Part shown: positions 54,303 to 61,518 of the stretch, piece by piece | Position numbering within the stretch: the first letter of the stretch is position 1 | How the letters are laid out: the number at the start of each line of letters is the position of its first letter | Assembly (NCBI RefSeq): GCF_010671925.1 | Contig: NZ_JAAHIH010000011.1 | Location: 124,001 to 188,000, forward strand | Source of the DNA: Moorena sp. SIOASIH | GTDB taxonomy: Bacteria; Cyanobacteriota; Cyanobacteriia; Cyanobacteriales; Coleofasciculaceae | Length of the DNA: 64,000 nt | Direction of reading: 5' to 3' | Notes under the pieces: generated by a model | What the model was told of the DNA's origin: nothing | The model's input: only the letters and a program-made list of their open reading frames with translations | The model's database searches: none | Position numbers and translations under genes: made by a program

Positions 54303-54524
54303 ATGAAAATTAAATATTTTGCTACTATCGCTGCTGCCTCAATTGTCACTCTAGGACTGGTAACATCCTGTGGGACCGCAACCAACACTGCTCCTGGTGA
54401 GAGTACTACAGAGCAAGGCAATCCTTGTGCGGGTAAAAAGAATCCTTGTGCTGGCAAAAAGAATCCTTGTGCCGGTAAATCCAATCCTTGTGCAAGTAAA
54501 AAGAATCCTTGTGCCGGTAAATAA
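54303..54524 (+). CDS. Small lipoprotein with NPCAGKK repeats
   Basis: A 73-residue protein. The signal and lipobox (residues 5-23, LGLVTSC) put the lipid anchor at Cys 23. After a Thr/Glu-rich spacer come five NPCAGKK-like heptapeptides (residues 40-73), one mutated to NPCASKK, another to NPCAGKS. Five regularly spaced Cys next to Lys suggest a metal- or thiol-binding tail; similar NPC repeats exist in other bacterial envelope proteins of unknown function. AAGGAGGG (54288-54295) is a strong RBS. It lies ~300 bases upstream of the plastocyanin gene on the same strand, and a 9-bp stem-loop follows, so copper handling is a tempting but unproven role. Confidence 0.82.
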   Translation: MKIKYFATIAAASIVTLGLVTSCGTATNTAPGESTTEQGNPCAGKKNPCAGKKNPCAGKSNPCASKKNPCAGK

Positions 54525-54545
54525 CCTTTGTTAATCATCTCCACC

Positions 54546-54579
54546 GATGATCACCGGTACCTAAGATGCCGTGATCATC
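54546..54579 (+). terminator. Stem-loop after the NPCAGKK lipoprotein
   Basis: GATGATCAC (54546-54554) pairs with GTGATCATC (54571-54579). No T-run follows, so terminator function is uncertain. Confidence 0.4.
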
Positions 54580-54759
54580 CCTGGATTTGCCCCTATTGCT
54601 GTTGGTGTGATGGCAGCTTGGGATTTCCCTGGGCATACTACCTGGGGATACTAGCAGATTACTTAATTGCTGCCTCGCGCTATGTCTGTGCCAGCCGCCC
54701 TTCCCTTTACCTGTAGAGGTTCTATGGGATCTGATCATAATACGTTTGAACAAAAGTTT

Positions 54760-54796
54760 GACAGATTGTCATGTATATGACAGCTTGTCATATAAT
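54760..54796 (+). promoter_or_regulatory. Two GAC-N5-GTC palindromes and -10 box upstream of plastocyanin
   Basis: GACAGATTGTC (54760-54770) and GACAGCTTGTC (54779-54789), centres 19 bases apart, are followed directly by TATAAT (54791-54796). The first overlaps the TTGACA at 54759. The same motif precedes the cytochrome c6 gene. In cyanobacteria petE/petJ are controlled by the BlaI-family repressor PetR; this palindrome is a candidate site. Confidence 0.6.
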
Positions 54797-54828
54797 TGAA
54801 CCATTGACAGTCATGGTTCAATTTTTTT
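54795..54828 (+). terminator. Hairpin with T-run abutting the plastocyanin start codon
   Basis: ATTGAACCAT (54795-54804) and ATGGTTCAAT (54813-54822) are perfect 10-bp arms around TGACAGTC, followed by seven T ending at the ATG. It looks like an intrinsic terminator/attenuator in the 5' leader, or a further operator. No Shine-Dalgarno remains in front of the gene. Confidence 0.5.
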
Positions 54829-55404
54829 ATGAAAAACATCCCATTGAAAAAGCTACTATCACTCCTAGTGGTAACCGTCTGTATCTTAACCTTTACCTAT
54901 GGTTGCGGCGGCCCAACTACAGCAACTGTTCCTCCAGAAACCACACCTGCCCCAGCTGCTGAAGTTGCCCCAGAGCCGGAATCCCCAGCGGAACCCACTG
55001 AGGTGGCTGAAGAAGAACCCGCCCCAGCCGAAGCTACTGAGGTGGCTGAAGAAGAACCCACCCCAGCGGAACCCACTGAGGTCCCTGTAGCATCTGAGCC
55101 TGCTGCTGCAGCTGATGCAGGAACCTACACTGTGAAAATGGGTACAGACAATGGGCAACTAAAATTTGAACCAAGTACTCTTACCATCAAAGCAGGGGAA
55201 ACTGTCAAGTGGGTGATGAACAACATTGGTCCTCATAATGTTGTTTTTGATGACGCCGAATCTCTGACTCATAAAAAGATGTTGATGGCTAAGGGTTCTT
55301 CCTATACATCTACGTTTGATGAGGTCGGTGAATACTCCTACTACTGTGCCCCCCACCGTGGTGCTGGCATGGGAGGCACAATCATTGTTGAAGCTGGATC
55401 ATAG
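54829..55404 (+). CDS. petE: Plastocyanin with lipoprotein-like leader and acidic linker
   Basis: A 191-residue protein. The leader (residues 7-26, LLSLLVVTVCILTFTYGCGG) ends in a Cys suited for lipid anchoring, although TYGC is a poor lipobox. A low-complexity linker (27-95) holds PAEPTEVAEEEP-type units. The plastocyanin domain (96-191) runs TYTVKMGTDNGQLKFEP, GPHNVVFDD (His ligand) and YYCAPHRGAGM (Cys, His, Met ligands), so the blue-copper site is complete. Plastocyanin carries electrons from cytochrome b6f to photosystem I in the thylakoid lumen. Normal cyanobacterial plastocyanin has a short cleavable signal and no linker, so this one may be membrane-tethered. Leader and linker match the cytochrome c6 gene at 55706. 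No RBS at this ATG. Confidence 0.9.
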   Translation: MKNIPLKKLLSLLVVTVCILTFTYGCGGPTTATVPPETTPAPAAEVAPEPESPAEPTEVAEEEPAPAEATEVAEEEPTPAEPTEVPVASEPAAAADAGTYTVKMGTDNGQLKFEPSTLTIKAGETVKWVMNNIGPHNVVFDDAESLTHKKMLMAKGSSYTSTFDEVGEYSYYCAPHRGAGMGGTIIVEAGS

Positions 55405-55626
55405 TAGCACTAGGACTAGGGCTGTTGATCAAGACTTCGAGCAATGTGAAAACCACACAGCTTTCACAAGATTAATTATTCTAAGACTTACGCGATCGCA
55501 AATCGTGGTAGTTTTGTGAATTAAAATCAGCACTTACCCAAGGACTATAACCGTAGGGTATAACTCTTAAGGGCGCAGGGTTTGCGCCCTTACCGCGTTT
55601 AAAATCAGGAAGAAATAAAGAAGTTT
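55405..55626. other. Intergenic region between petE and petJ
   Basis: Contains a GGGCGCAGGG-TTTG-CGCCCTTACC hairpin (about 55572-55592) that may act as a terminator, and HIP1-like GCGATCGC. No gene. Confidence 0.45.
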
Positions 55627-55637
55627 GACAGCTTGTC
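55627..55637 (+). promoter_or_regulatory. GAC-N5-GTC palindrome upstream of cytochrome c6
   Basis: GACAGCTTGTC, identical to the second site before petE, with the same AGTTTGACAG prefix as the first. It lies 69 bases before the ATG at 55706. Confidence 0.55.
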
Positions 55638-55705
55638 TTTTGACGGAAAGAAAAACATGATCTGACAATCCTTTATGGACTAGCCAACTTGTTTTTTTTA
55701 ATCTC

Positions 55706-56350
55706 ATGAGACAAATTGCATTGAAAAAGCTATTATCACTCCTAGTGGTAACGGTCTGTGTGTTGACCTTTACCTATGGTTGCGGTAGCGCAACTACAGC
55801 GACTGTTCCTCCAGAAACCACACCTGCCCCAACTGCTGCAGTTGAAACAGTGGAATCCCCAGCGGAACCCACTGAGGTCGCTGAGGAAGAAACTACTCCT
55901 GCTGAGCCAGAAGCAGTAGCAGAGGAAGAAACTACTCCCGCTGAGCCAGAAGCAGTAGCAGAGGAAGAAACTACTCCTGCTGAACCAGAAGAAGTAGCTG
56001 TAGCACCTGAGACTGCTGCTGAGCCAGAAGCAGTAGCAGAGGAAGAAACTACTCCTGCTGAACCTGTCGAATTAGCTGCAGCCGTAGATGAAGCAGCCCT
56101 AAAGAAATCAGCACAAGTCTTCTCAGCCAACTGTGCCGCTTGTCATGCGGGTGGAAAGAATTTAATCAATGCCCAAAAAACTCTGAAAAAGGATGCCCTT
56201 GAGAAGTATGACATGTATTCTAAGGACAAGATCGTTTACCAGATCACCAATGGTAAACCCCCCATGCCAGCCTTCAAAGGTAAGCTAAAAGAGGAGCAGA
56301 TTGCAGCGCTTGCTGATTATGTGCTGTATCAAGCTGACAATGGTTGGTAA
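55706..56350 (+). CDS. petJ: Cytochrome c6 with lipoprotein-like leader and acidic linker
   Basis: A 214-residue protein. The leader (residues 8-27) is almost the same as in the plastocyanin gene and ends TYGCGS. A longer linker (28-125) has four EEETTPAEP..A units. The cytochrome c6 domain (130-214) has the haem site CAACHAGG with AQVFSAN before it, a Met ligand in PPMPAFKGKL and the end LADYVLYQADNGW. Cytochrome c6 replaces plastocyanin as b6f-to-photosystem I carrier when copper is scarce. The shared leader implies that both carriers were tethered by the same module, or that one leader was copied to the other. A GAC-N5-GTC site lies upstream. No clear RBS; the ATG follows TTTTTTTTAATCTC. 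Confidence 0.9.
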   Translation: MRQIALKKLLSLLVVTVCVLTFTYGCGSATTATVPPETTPAPTAAVETVESPAEPTEVAEEETTPAEPEAVAEEETTPAEPEAVAEEETTPAEPEEVAVAPETAAEPEAVAEEETTPAEPVELAAAVDEAALKKSAQVFSANCAACHAGGKNLINAQKTLKKDALEKYDMYSKDKIVYQITNGKPPMPAFKGKLKEEQIAALADYVLYQADNGW

Positions 56351-56395
56351 TAGCTTGATTCAATTGGGTTTATAAACGATTTGTGAAAATCAATC

Positions 56396-56538
56396 GTAAG
56401 CTATCAGCTCTCAGCTATCAGTGATCAGCTCTCAGCTATCAGCTATCAGCTCTCAGCTCTCAGCTATCAGTGATCAGCTCTCAGCTATCAGCTAAAGGCT
56501 GACTAATAACGGCTGACGGCTGACGACTGAATTCTTAC
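56396..56538. repeat. GTAAGC-composite repeat, copy 6
   Basis: GTAAGCTATCAGC start, mixed AGCTATC/AGCTCTC heptamers (about 14 units), GGCTGACGGCTGACGACTG and ATTCTTAC at the end. It lacks the usual AAACCAATGCTTAC core. Confidence 0.7.
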
Positions 56539-57072
56539 TCACAACCTATTTATCATTCCTAGATCAGTATTAGTGGTTAGTAGTTAGTTGTTGGTGTTAT
56601 TTTCATTACCAACTGGCTGCTGACCACTAATTATTTTTTTTGACATCCTCCCCCGTTAAATCAGAGATTATAACGGGGGATTCCCAAACCTCACGATCTG
56701 GGTTTACTGCTTCTTAAGCACTTATCTAGGTTGTTACCAACCCCCGACAGCCCGCCTACACAGTCAATTTTTCCCACGATCTGCCCGACCGCAGTGATAC
56801 CACGTTGACAAATCACTTGAGCAGCTGAAACATCTCTGTTGATCTCGTAATGGCATTCGGGACAAAAGTGGATACGTTCAGATAAATCTTTTTTGCCTGT
56901 ATGTGTAGCACAATTTGGACAAATTTGACTAGTGTACCTGTGATCAACCTTGCCAAAATATACTCCTCGTTTCCAACAAACCCAGACCATAATATTGAAG
57001 AACTGACCAAAACCTGCGTCAAGGGTATGTTTACCTAACATCCCTTTTGCCCAAGTTCTAAAATCTAAGTCT

Positions 57073-57092
57073 ATGTCCTTGCGGACAGGCTT
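57073..57092. repeat. Small palindromic insert (TGTCCGCAAGGACA type) in tnpB
   Basis: TGTCCTTGCGGACA with flanking GGCTTCGCC. It shifts the tnpB frame. Related GCGTAGCGTGGCC-like palindromes are scattered through the window. Confidence 0.6.
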
Positions 57093-57147
57093 CGCCAACA
57101 ACAAATATCATTCCAGCTTGGTCACAAAGATGATGTGCTAACTTAAA

Positions 57148-57243
57148 GCGATGCAGCGCGGTCTTGGGGAGGCAGTGCGGTCTTGGGGGTCTCCCCCATG
57201 AGCAACTGCCGTGGTTTCCCCCATGAGCGACTGCATCAAGACA
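57148..57243 (-). mobile_element. 96-bp cassette repeat, copy 3 (inside tnpB)
   Basis: Exactly 96 bases on the minus strand from TGTCTTGATGCAGTCGCTCA to CGCGCTGCATCGC, without stop codons in the tnpB frame. Boundaries follow from the TnpB reading KDFH|FKLAHHL on either side. Almost identical to 15356-15451. Confidence 0.88.
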
Positions 57244-58333
57244 GTGAAAATCTTTTCGAGTATCTGATATTTTTTGATGAAGTCTTGCAATTTTACAATT
57301 AAGTTTATGTCTATTTGCCGACCCTTTTTTCTTTAACTTTAATCTGCGTTGTAGCAATTTCAGCTTACCGTGCAGCTTGGTTAAAAATCTAGGCCGCTCT
57401 ATTAACTCATTGTCGGAAGTTGCTAAAAACTTGTCTAGCCCAATATCAATCCCCAGTGGATGACCCCACGCTGGTATATCAGGAATACTGACTTCACTTT
57501 GTAAAGACAGCATTGCAAAATAACCACTAGCCCGTTTAACTATCCTAACTTGCTTGATTTTAAATCCATCTGGAATTGGTCGTGACAATCTCATCTTAAC
57601 TAATCCAATCTGAGGTAGCTTGAGCCACTCGTTTTTCATTGGATTAGTTTTAAACTGAGGGAATACAAACGACCGCATCCGGTATTTATTTTTAAATCTA
57701 GGAAAACCATATCTCTGCTCTCTCATATTATTAAATGCTCGGTCTAAATTCTTTAAGACTTGTTGTAAAACTTGAGCATTTGTTCTTTTAAGTTCAGGAT
57801 TGGTCTTTTTGGCTTTAGTTAATTTTGCAGCTTGTAATTTGTAGTTGGGATACGGTTCATCTGCTGGAATTATATATTCCTGCTGTAAAGAACAATAATT
57901 AACTGCACATTTCCTACTTTTGTACCAGTCTTTTCGTTCTCTTAAGGCGTAATTCCAAACCTTTCTACAAACCTTCAAGATATCTTCGATTACGGCAATT
58001 TGTTGTTGAGAGGGAATTAACTTGTACTCGTAGGTTAGTGTCAGCATACTTAAATTATAACACAATTCTATCCAGGAATGCTACTTGAGTAGAACTAAGC
58101 TTTTGGCCGCAATTCACCTCCCGCTAACCCTGCGGGTATAACGGGAGGTGAATTGCTCTATATCGATAGCGCTGTGCTATAGCTGAAGATGTTTCTAATA
58201 AGATGATTATTGATTTAACATTTTCTCGGTATTTACTAATGATATTGATCGAGATTTTTGTTTCCATTAATCATCACCAAAACATCAAATCATCAAGGGG
58301 TGATGATCAATATCACCCCTTGAGCCCCTAAGA

Positions 58334-58522
58334 TTATTCTTCTTGCTCTATTGGCATACCTATATTAAGAAAAATCAAAAATTTCGCATCGGGCATCAAC
58401 TGTTTCATAGCCTGGGAATGGCTCTTGGCATCGGAAGGGTTGCAGAACCGAGCGAAAACTAGTGGTTGCATGTGGGGCAATAGGCAAATCATTACCCATC
58501 GGTATAGTTGACTGTAAGACAT
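58334..58522 (-). CDS. Small protein of unknown function
   Basis: A 62-residue protein (MSYSQLYRWVMICLLPHMQP... ending GMPIEQEE). Trp, Tyr and Ser/Lys-rich, no clear membrane segment; SYSQLYRWV and ARFCNPSDAKSHSQAM resemble small cyanobacterial proteins of unknown function that I recall only loosely. The start at 58522 is chosen because GGAGAC (58533-58538 on the plus strand as GTCTCC) precedes it by 10 bases; an upstream start at 58615 would run through the strong hairpin at 58553-58595. Convergence with the tnpB element is accidental. Confidence 0.55.
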   Translation of the reverse strand: MSYSQLYRWVMICLLPHMQPLVFARFCNPSDAKSHSQAMKQLMPDAKFLIFLNIGMPIEQEE

Positions 58523-58552
58523 AATGTAATTTGTCTCCTGTAAATGGGGATC

Positions 58553-58595
58553 AAGAGCCAGCCCGAGCGCCGACAACATCTGCGGGCTGGCTCTT
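58553..58595 (-). promoter_or_regulatory. Strong leader hairpin upstream of the 62-residue gene
   Basis: AAGAGCCAGCCCG (58553-58565) pairs perfectly with CGGGCTGGCTCTT (58583-58595) over 13 bp, loop 17 bases, 14 bases from the RBS. It may act as a 5'-UTR regulatory element, or be a small repeat; no T-run follows on the minus strand. Confidence 0.5.
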
Positions 58596-58820
58596 CCGTG
58601 GAATTTATTCTCCACGCTTATTAGTATATCACAAAAAATACTCTATTATAGCATATTTTGAAAACTTTTGTAACAAAGTCGTTAGGGAGTAGGGAGTAGG
58701 GAGTAGGGAATCGGGAATCGGGAGTCGGGAGCAGGGCTATAATTTTAGATTATATTAAGTTTTTTTTGGTCAGGATTTGTGATAACGTCTTGGTAGTCGT
58801 TAGCTAAACCGCTCTTATGC

Positions 58821-60172
58821 CCCACGTCTCAACCCGTAGGGTGAGCGTGGGATGAATGGCGGACAGCAACTTTCGATTCATATTGAATATTAATTGTCGG
58901 AAATAGTAGAATGGTAAGGGAGGTGATTTGCCATGAGAACAGCCTATCAGTACAGATTGCGCCCGACTCAGCAACAAGCAGCATTAATTGACAGATGGTT
59001 GTCAATGTTATGCGCTCAATACAATTACTTATTGGCTGATAGATTCAACTGGTATGAGCAAAATCGCTCACCTGTTAATGCCTGTCCTCTGATTTGTCAC
59101 TTGCCTCAACTAAGAATCAACCCTAATTACTACTCTCAAAAGAAGACTCTGCCTCAACTTAAGCAAGATCGACCTTGGTATAAGGATATTCATTCTCAAG
59201 TTTTACAGGATGTAGTTAAGAGAGTTAAGCTAACCTTTGACAGATTCTTGATCGGAGATAGTAGCGGCAAAAGAAGTGGCAAACCCAGGTTTAAGCCACT
59301 CAGTCGTTACAGAACTTTCACCTACCCTCAAATCAAACAATCCTGCTTGCAAGGTAATCGCATTGACTTACCAAAACTGGGTAAGATTAAGGTTGTCTTG
59401 CATCGTCAAATTCCTGACGGGTTCAAAATCAAGACGGTTTCTATCAGTAAAAAAGCTGACGGATTGTACGTTACACTTTCTCTTGAGGATAAGACCGTTC
59501 CTGAAATTAAAACAGATATCAATCCTCACTTAATCATTGGTATTGATGTTGGTCTAAAGGATTTTTTGACTACTTCGAGTGGTGAAACAGTTACAATACC
59601 TCAGCACTACCGTAAAGCTCAAAAAAGACTGCGGCTTATTCAGAAAAAAGTATCACGTCGAGAGAAGGGTGGTAATCGTAGACTCAAGGCTATTAAGTTG
59701 TTAGCTAAACAACATCAAAAAGTAGCTAACAAGCGTAAAGACTTCCACTTCAAAACAGCTAATCAATTGCTGTCAAAGTATGACGTTATTGCTCATGAGA
59801 CTTTGAATGTCAAAGGTCTTGCTCGTACCAAATTGGCCTTATCTGTGTTGGATGCTGGGTGGTCAAGCTTTCTGTCGATACTGACAAACAAAGCCGAGAA
59901 TGCTGGTTTGTTGGTTGTCCCAGTAAGTGCTCATAACACCTCACAAAATTGCTCCAGTTGTGGAGAGAAAGTACCGAAAAAGCTGCATATTCGCTGGCAC
60001 GACTGCCCTCATTGTGGGTGCAGTCTTGACCGTGACCACAATGCAGCGATCAATATAAAAAATAGAGCGGTGGGGCATCCCGTTCTTAAAGCTCAGTTAA
60101 TGTCCGACGGGATACCGGGAGTCGCTGAGAAGCCCACACTTACCCGATAGGGAAGTGTGGGAGTATGTCACT
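58821..60172 (+). mobile_element. Intact tnpB element (IS605-type, no tnpA)
   Basis: Left hairpin 58821-58851 (CCCACG...CGTGGG) followed by ATGAATGGCGGACAG. Right hairpin 60133-60161 (CCCACACTT...AAGTGTGGG) overlaps the tnpB 3' end, where the TnpB guide-RNA scaffold is normally made. The hairpin class differs from the broken tnpB element. Confidence 0.78.
58933..60150 (+). CDS. tnpB: TnpB RNA-guided nuclease (IS605-type)
   Basis: A 405-residue protein of usual size. RuvC-I Asp in IIGIDVGLKDFL, RuvC-II Glu in VIAHETLNVKGLA, a zinc ribbon with two CxxC pairs (NCSSCG and CPHCG), and RuvC-III Asp in LDRDHNAAIN: all catalytic residues are intact. The basic N-terminal part has the family's conserved IHSQVLQDVVKRV helix. 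TnpB makes guided DNA cuts with omega-RNA from its own 3' end and helps keep the element in the genome. RBS GGGAGGTG at 58918-58925, 7 bases before the ATG. It is close to but divergent from the broken copy (different sequence class). Confidence 0.95.
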   Translation: MRTAYQYRLRPTQQQAALIDRWLSMLCAQYNYLLADRFNWYEQNRSPVNACPLICHLPQLRINPNYYSQKKTLPQLKQDRPWYKDIHSQVLQDVVKRVKLTFDRFLIGDSSGKRSGKPRFKPLSRYRTFTYPQIKQSCLQGNRIDLPKLGKIKVVLHRQIPDGFKIKTVSISKKADGLYVTLSLEDKTVPEIKTDINPHLIIGIDVGLKDFLTTSSGETVTIPQHYRKAQKRLRLIQKKVSRREKGGNRRLKAIKLLAKQHQKVANKRKDFHFKTANQLLSKYDVIAHETLNVKGLARTKLALSVLDAGWSSFLSILTNKAENAGLLVVPVSAHNTSQNCSSCGEKVPKKLHIRWHDCPHCGCSLDRDHNAAINIKNRAVGHPVLKAQLMSDGIPGVAEKPTLTR

Positions 60173-60296
60173 AAAACAATCTTAATCACCTATAGCGAAC
60201 CAGTGTCTCATTGAAACTCCCCTGCTGCGGTTTTCCTTAGGGAATCTGAACGCAAAGGCACAGCAAGCGCACCTTAATTAATAAGCAAAAATCCTC

Positions 60297-60366
60297 TATA
60301 TCAAAGGAAACAGGGAGTAGGAAGTAGGGAGTAAAAATTATCACAATTGCTACAGCGATTGCTATA
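60297..60366. repeat. TATAGCAA-composite repeat, copy 5
   Basis: TATATCAAAGGAAACAGGGA...ATTATCACAATTGC...GATTGCTATA. It interrupts a leader sequence that is continuous in front of the paralogous gene at 61955 (compare 60276-60296 plus 60367-60400 with 61836-61900). Confidence 0.75.
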
Positions 60367-60486
60367 AGTATCAATAGTTAGAGGATGAATCTTATATCCA
60401 GTAGGGATTTAAAAATAATACTGCTTTATCCTGGTATAGCAACTAATGACTATAGCGCTTCTCATAGTAATTAAAGTATAGAGTAT

Positions 60487-60533
60487 TTTTTCCCTACTCC
60501 CTACTCCCTACTCCCTACTCCCTACTCCCTAAT
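60487..60533. repeat. CCCTACT heptamer array
   Basis: Six TTCCCTA/CTCCCTA-type units, preceded by a TATAGCGCTTCTCATAG flank like that at 14868. Confidence 0.8.
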
Positions 60534-60570
60534 TTATAGCTCACCCAATTAATAACTCCTAAAAATGCTA

Positions 60571-61518
60571 ATGAAAGCTCAAACAATTCTAGCGAGATAT
60601 GCCCAAGGAGAAAGGGATTTCCGAAAGGTAAATCTCAGGGGTCAGTCATTCCAAGGGAGAAACCTTTCTGGTGCAGATTTTAGTGAAGCTGATCTTAGAG
60701 GAGCTAACTTTAAGAATGCGATGCTCAGGGGAACTAAATTCTGTAAGACCAAAGCGGGATTACCACAATCGTGGTCAATTGTTATTCTATTGGTTTCATC
60801 GATAGCGTTAATACTATCAGGAATTGTATCCTTTTATAGTGGTTCTTATGCAGCATTTATTGTTAACTATGTCAAAGGATCAAACCTAATCTTTGCCTGG
60901 ATAGCCTTGGTAGCAATAATTGTTTTATTTTTTGTTATCCTTGGTCAAGGTATTCAAACAGTCCAAGCTTTAGTGGTAGGCTTGGTCTTTGCCTTTGCCG
61001 TAGCTGTCGCTGTCGCTGGAGCCTTTGGCTTAGCCTTCCCCTTCGCCCTAGCCTTTGCCTTAGGCTTACCCTTGGTCATAGCCCTAGCCGTAGCTACAAC
61101 TGGAGCGGCAGTGGAAGTCTTTGATGGTGTCTTAATTGGAGTCTTAGGCTTGTTGGTAGCTGTAGGTGGAGCTGTAGCTGGAGTGTTTGCTATACAGCAG
61201 TTAGCCTTGCCCTTTGCCAGAACCGGACCCTTGGGCTTCCAGCTCGCCTCTTCCTTAGCTGGAACCTTAGCTTTCCTGTTGGCTTTACTTGGTTCTTACC
61301 TGGGCTGGGATGCTCTCAACGAAGACCCTAAACATGCCTGGATTCGGACTATTGCGATCGCATTTGCGGCTACAGGGGGTACTAGTTTTTACAATGCTGA
61401 CCTAACCGATGCTGACTTTACCGGAGCGACGCTCAAAAGTACAGATTTAAGAAAGGCTAATCTTACTGGTGCTAGTTTGCAGAATACTAGTAAACTTGAC
61501 CTGGCTAGACAGAGCTAA
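60571..61518 (+). CDS. Pentapeptide-repeat membrane protein (probably truncated paralogue)
   Basis: A 315-residue protein. N-terminal pentapeptide repeats (residues 15-60, GRNLSGADFSEADLRGANF). A hydrophobic region of five or six membrane helices (about 70-255) is rich in Ala/Val/Phe (AFAVAVAVAGAFGLAFPFALA). A second pentapeptide block follows (270-300, NADLTDADFTGATLKSTDLRKANL). It ends LDLARQS just where the paralogue at 61955 continues (LDQARPSNTIL). The stop is followed at once by CAGCCGT repeats, so its C-terminal half seems lost. Function unknown. The ATG at 60571 (MKAQTILARYAQGERDF) matches the paralogue's start better than 60565. No strong RBS. Confidence 0.8.
   Translation: MKAQTILARYAQGERDFRKVNLRGQSFQGRNLSGADFSEADLRGANFKNAMLRGTKFCKTKAGLPQSWSIVILLVSSIALILSGIVSFYSGSYAAFIVNYVKGSNLIFAWIALVAIIVLFFVILGQGIQTVQALVVGLVFAFAVAVAVAGAFGLAFPFALAFALGLPLVIALAVATTGAAVEVFDGVLIGVLGLLVAVGGAVAGVFAIQQLALPFARTGPLGFQLASSLAGTLAFLLALLGSYLGWDALNEDPKHAWIRTIAIAFAATGGTSFYNADLTDADFTGATLKSTDLRKANLTGASLQNTSKLDLARQS

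Larger units (their letters stand above)
56691..58047 (-). pseudogene. tnpB: tnpB, interrupted by two small repeat insertions
   Basis: Joined, the pieces give a TnpB nuclease of ~420 residues. N-terminal MLTLTYEYKLIPSQQQ, RuvC-I Asp in GIDIGLDKFL, zinc ribbon CPNCATH...CPECHYE, and the third catalytic Asp in INRDVSAAQ. After KDFH a 96-base cassette (57148-57243) adds 32 in-frame codons. Then a ~16-base palindromic insert (about 57073-57092) after GMIFVV causes a frameshift that removes the RuvC-II Glu and splits the gene, leaving downstream residues from the frame FRTWAKGML. TnpB is the IS605 RNA-guided nuclease; this copy should be dead. The ATG at 58047 (MLTLTYEYK) is preferred over a slightly earlier one. 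Confidence 0.9.
56648..58154 (-). mobile_element. IS605-type tnpB element (decayed), flanked by hairpins
   Basis: Hairpins at 56648-56680 (CCCCCGTTA...TAACGGGGG) and 58111-58154 (AATTCACCTCCCGCTA...TAACGGGAGGTGAATT) bracket a minus-strand tnpB. Both share the CCGYTA/TARCGGG signature with the iscB element ends. No tnpA is present. Confidence 0.75.

Noticed and set aside
55774..56130. Ser/Ala-rich minus-strand ORF
   Set aside because: Antisense to the petJ linker repeats.
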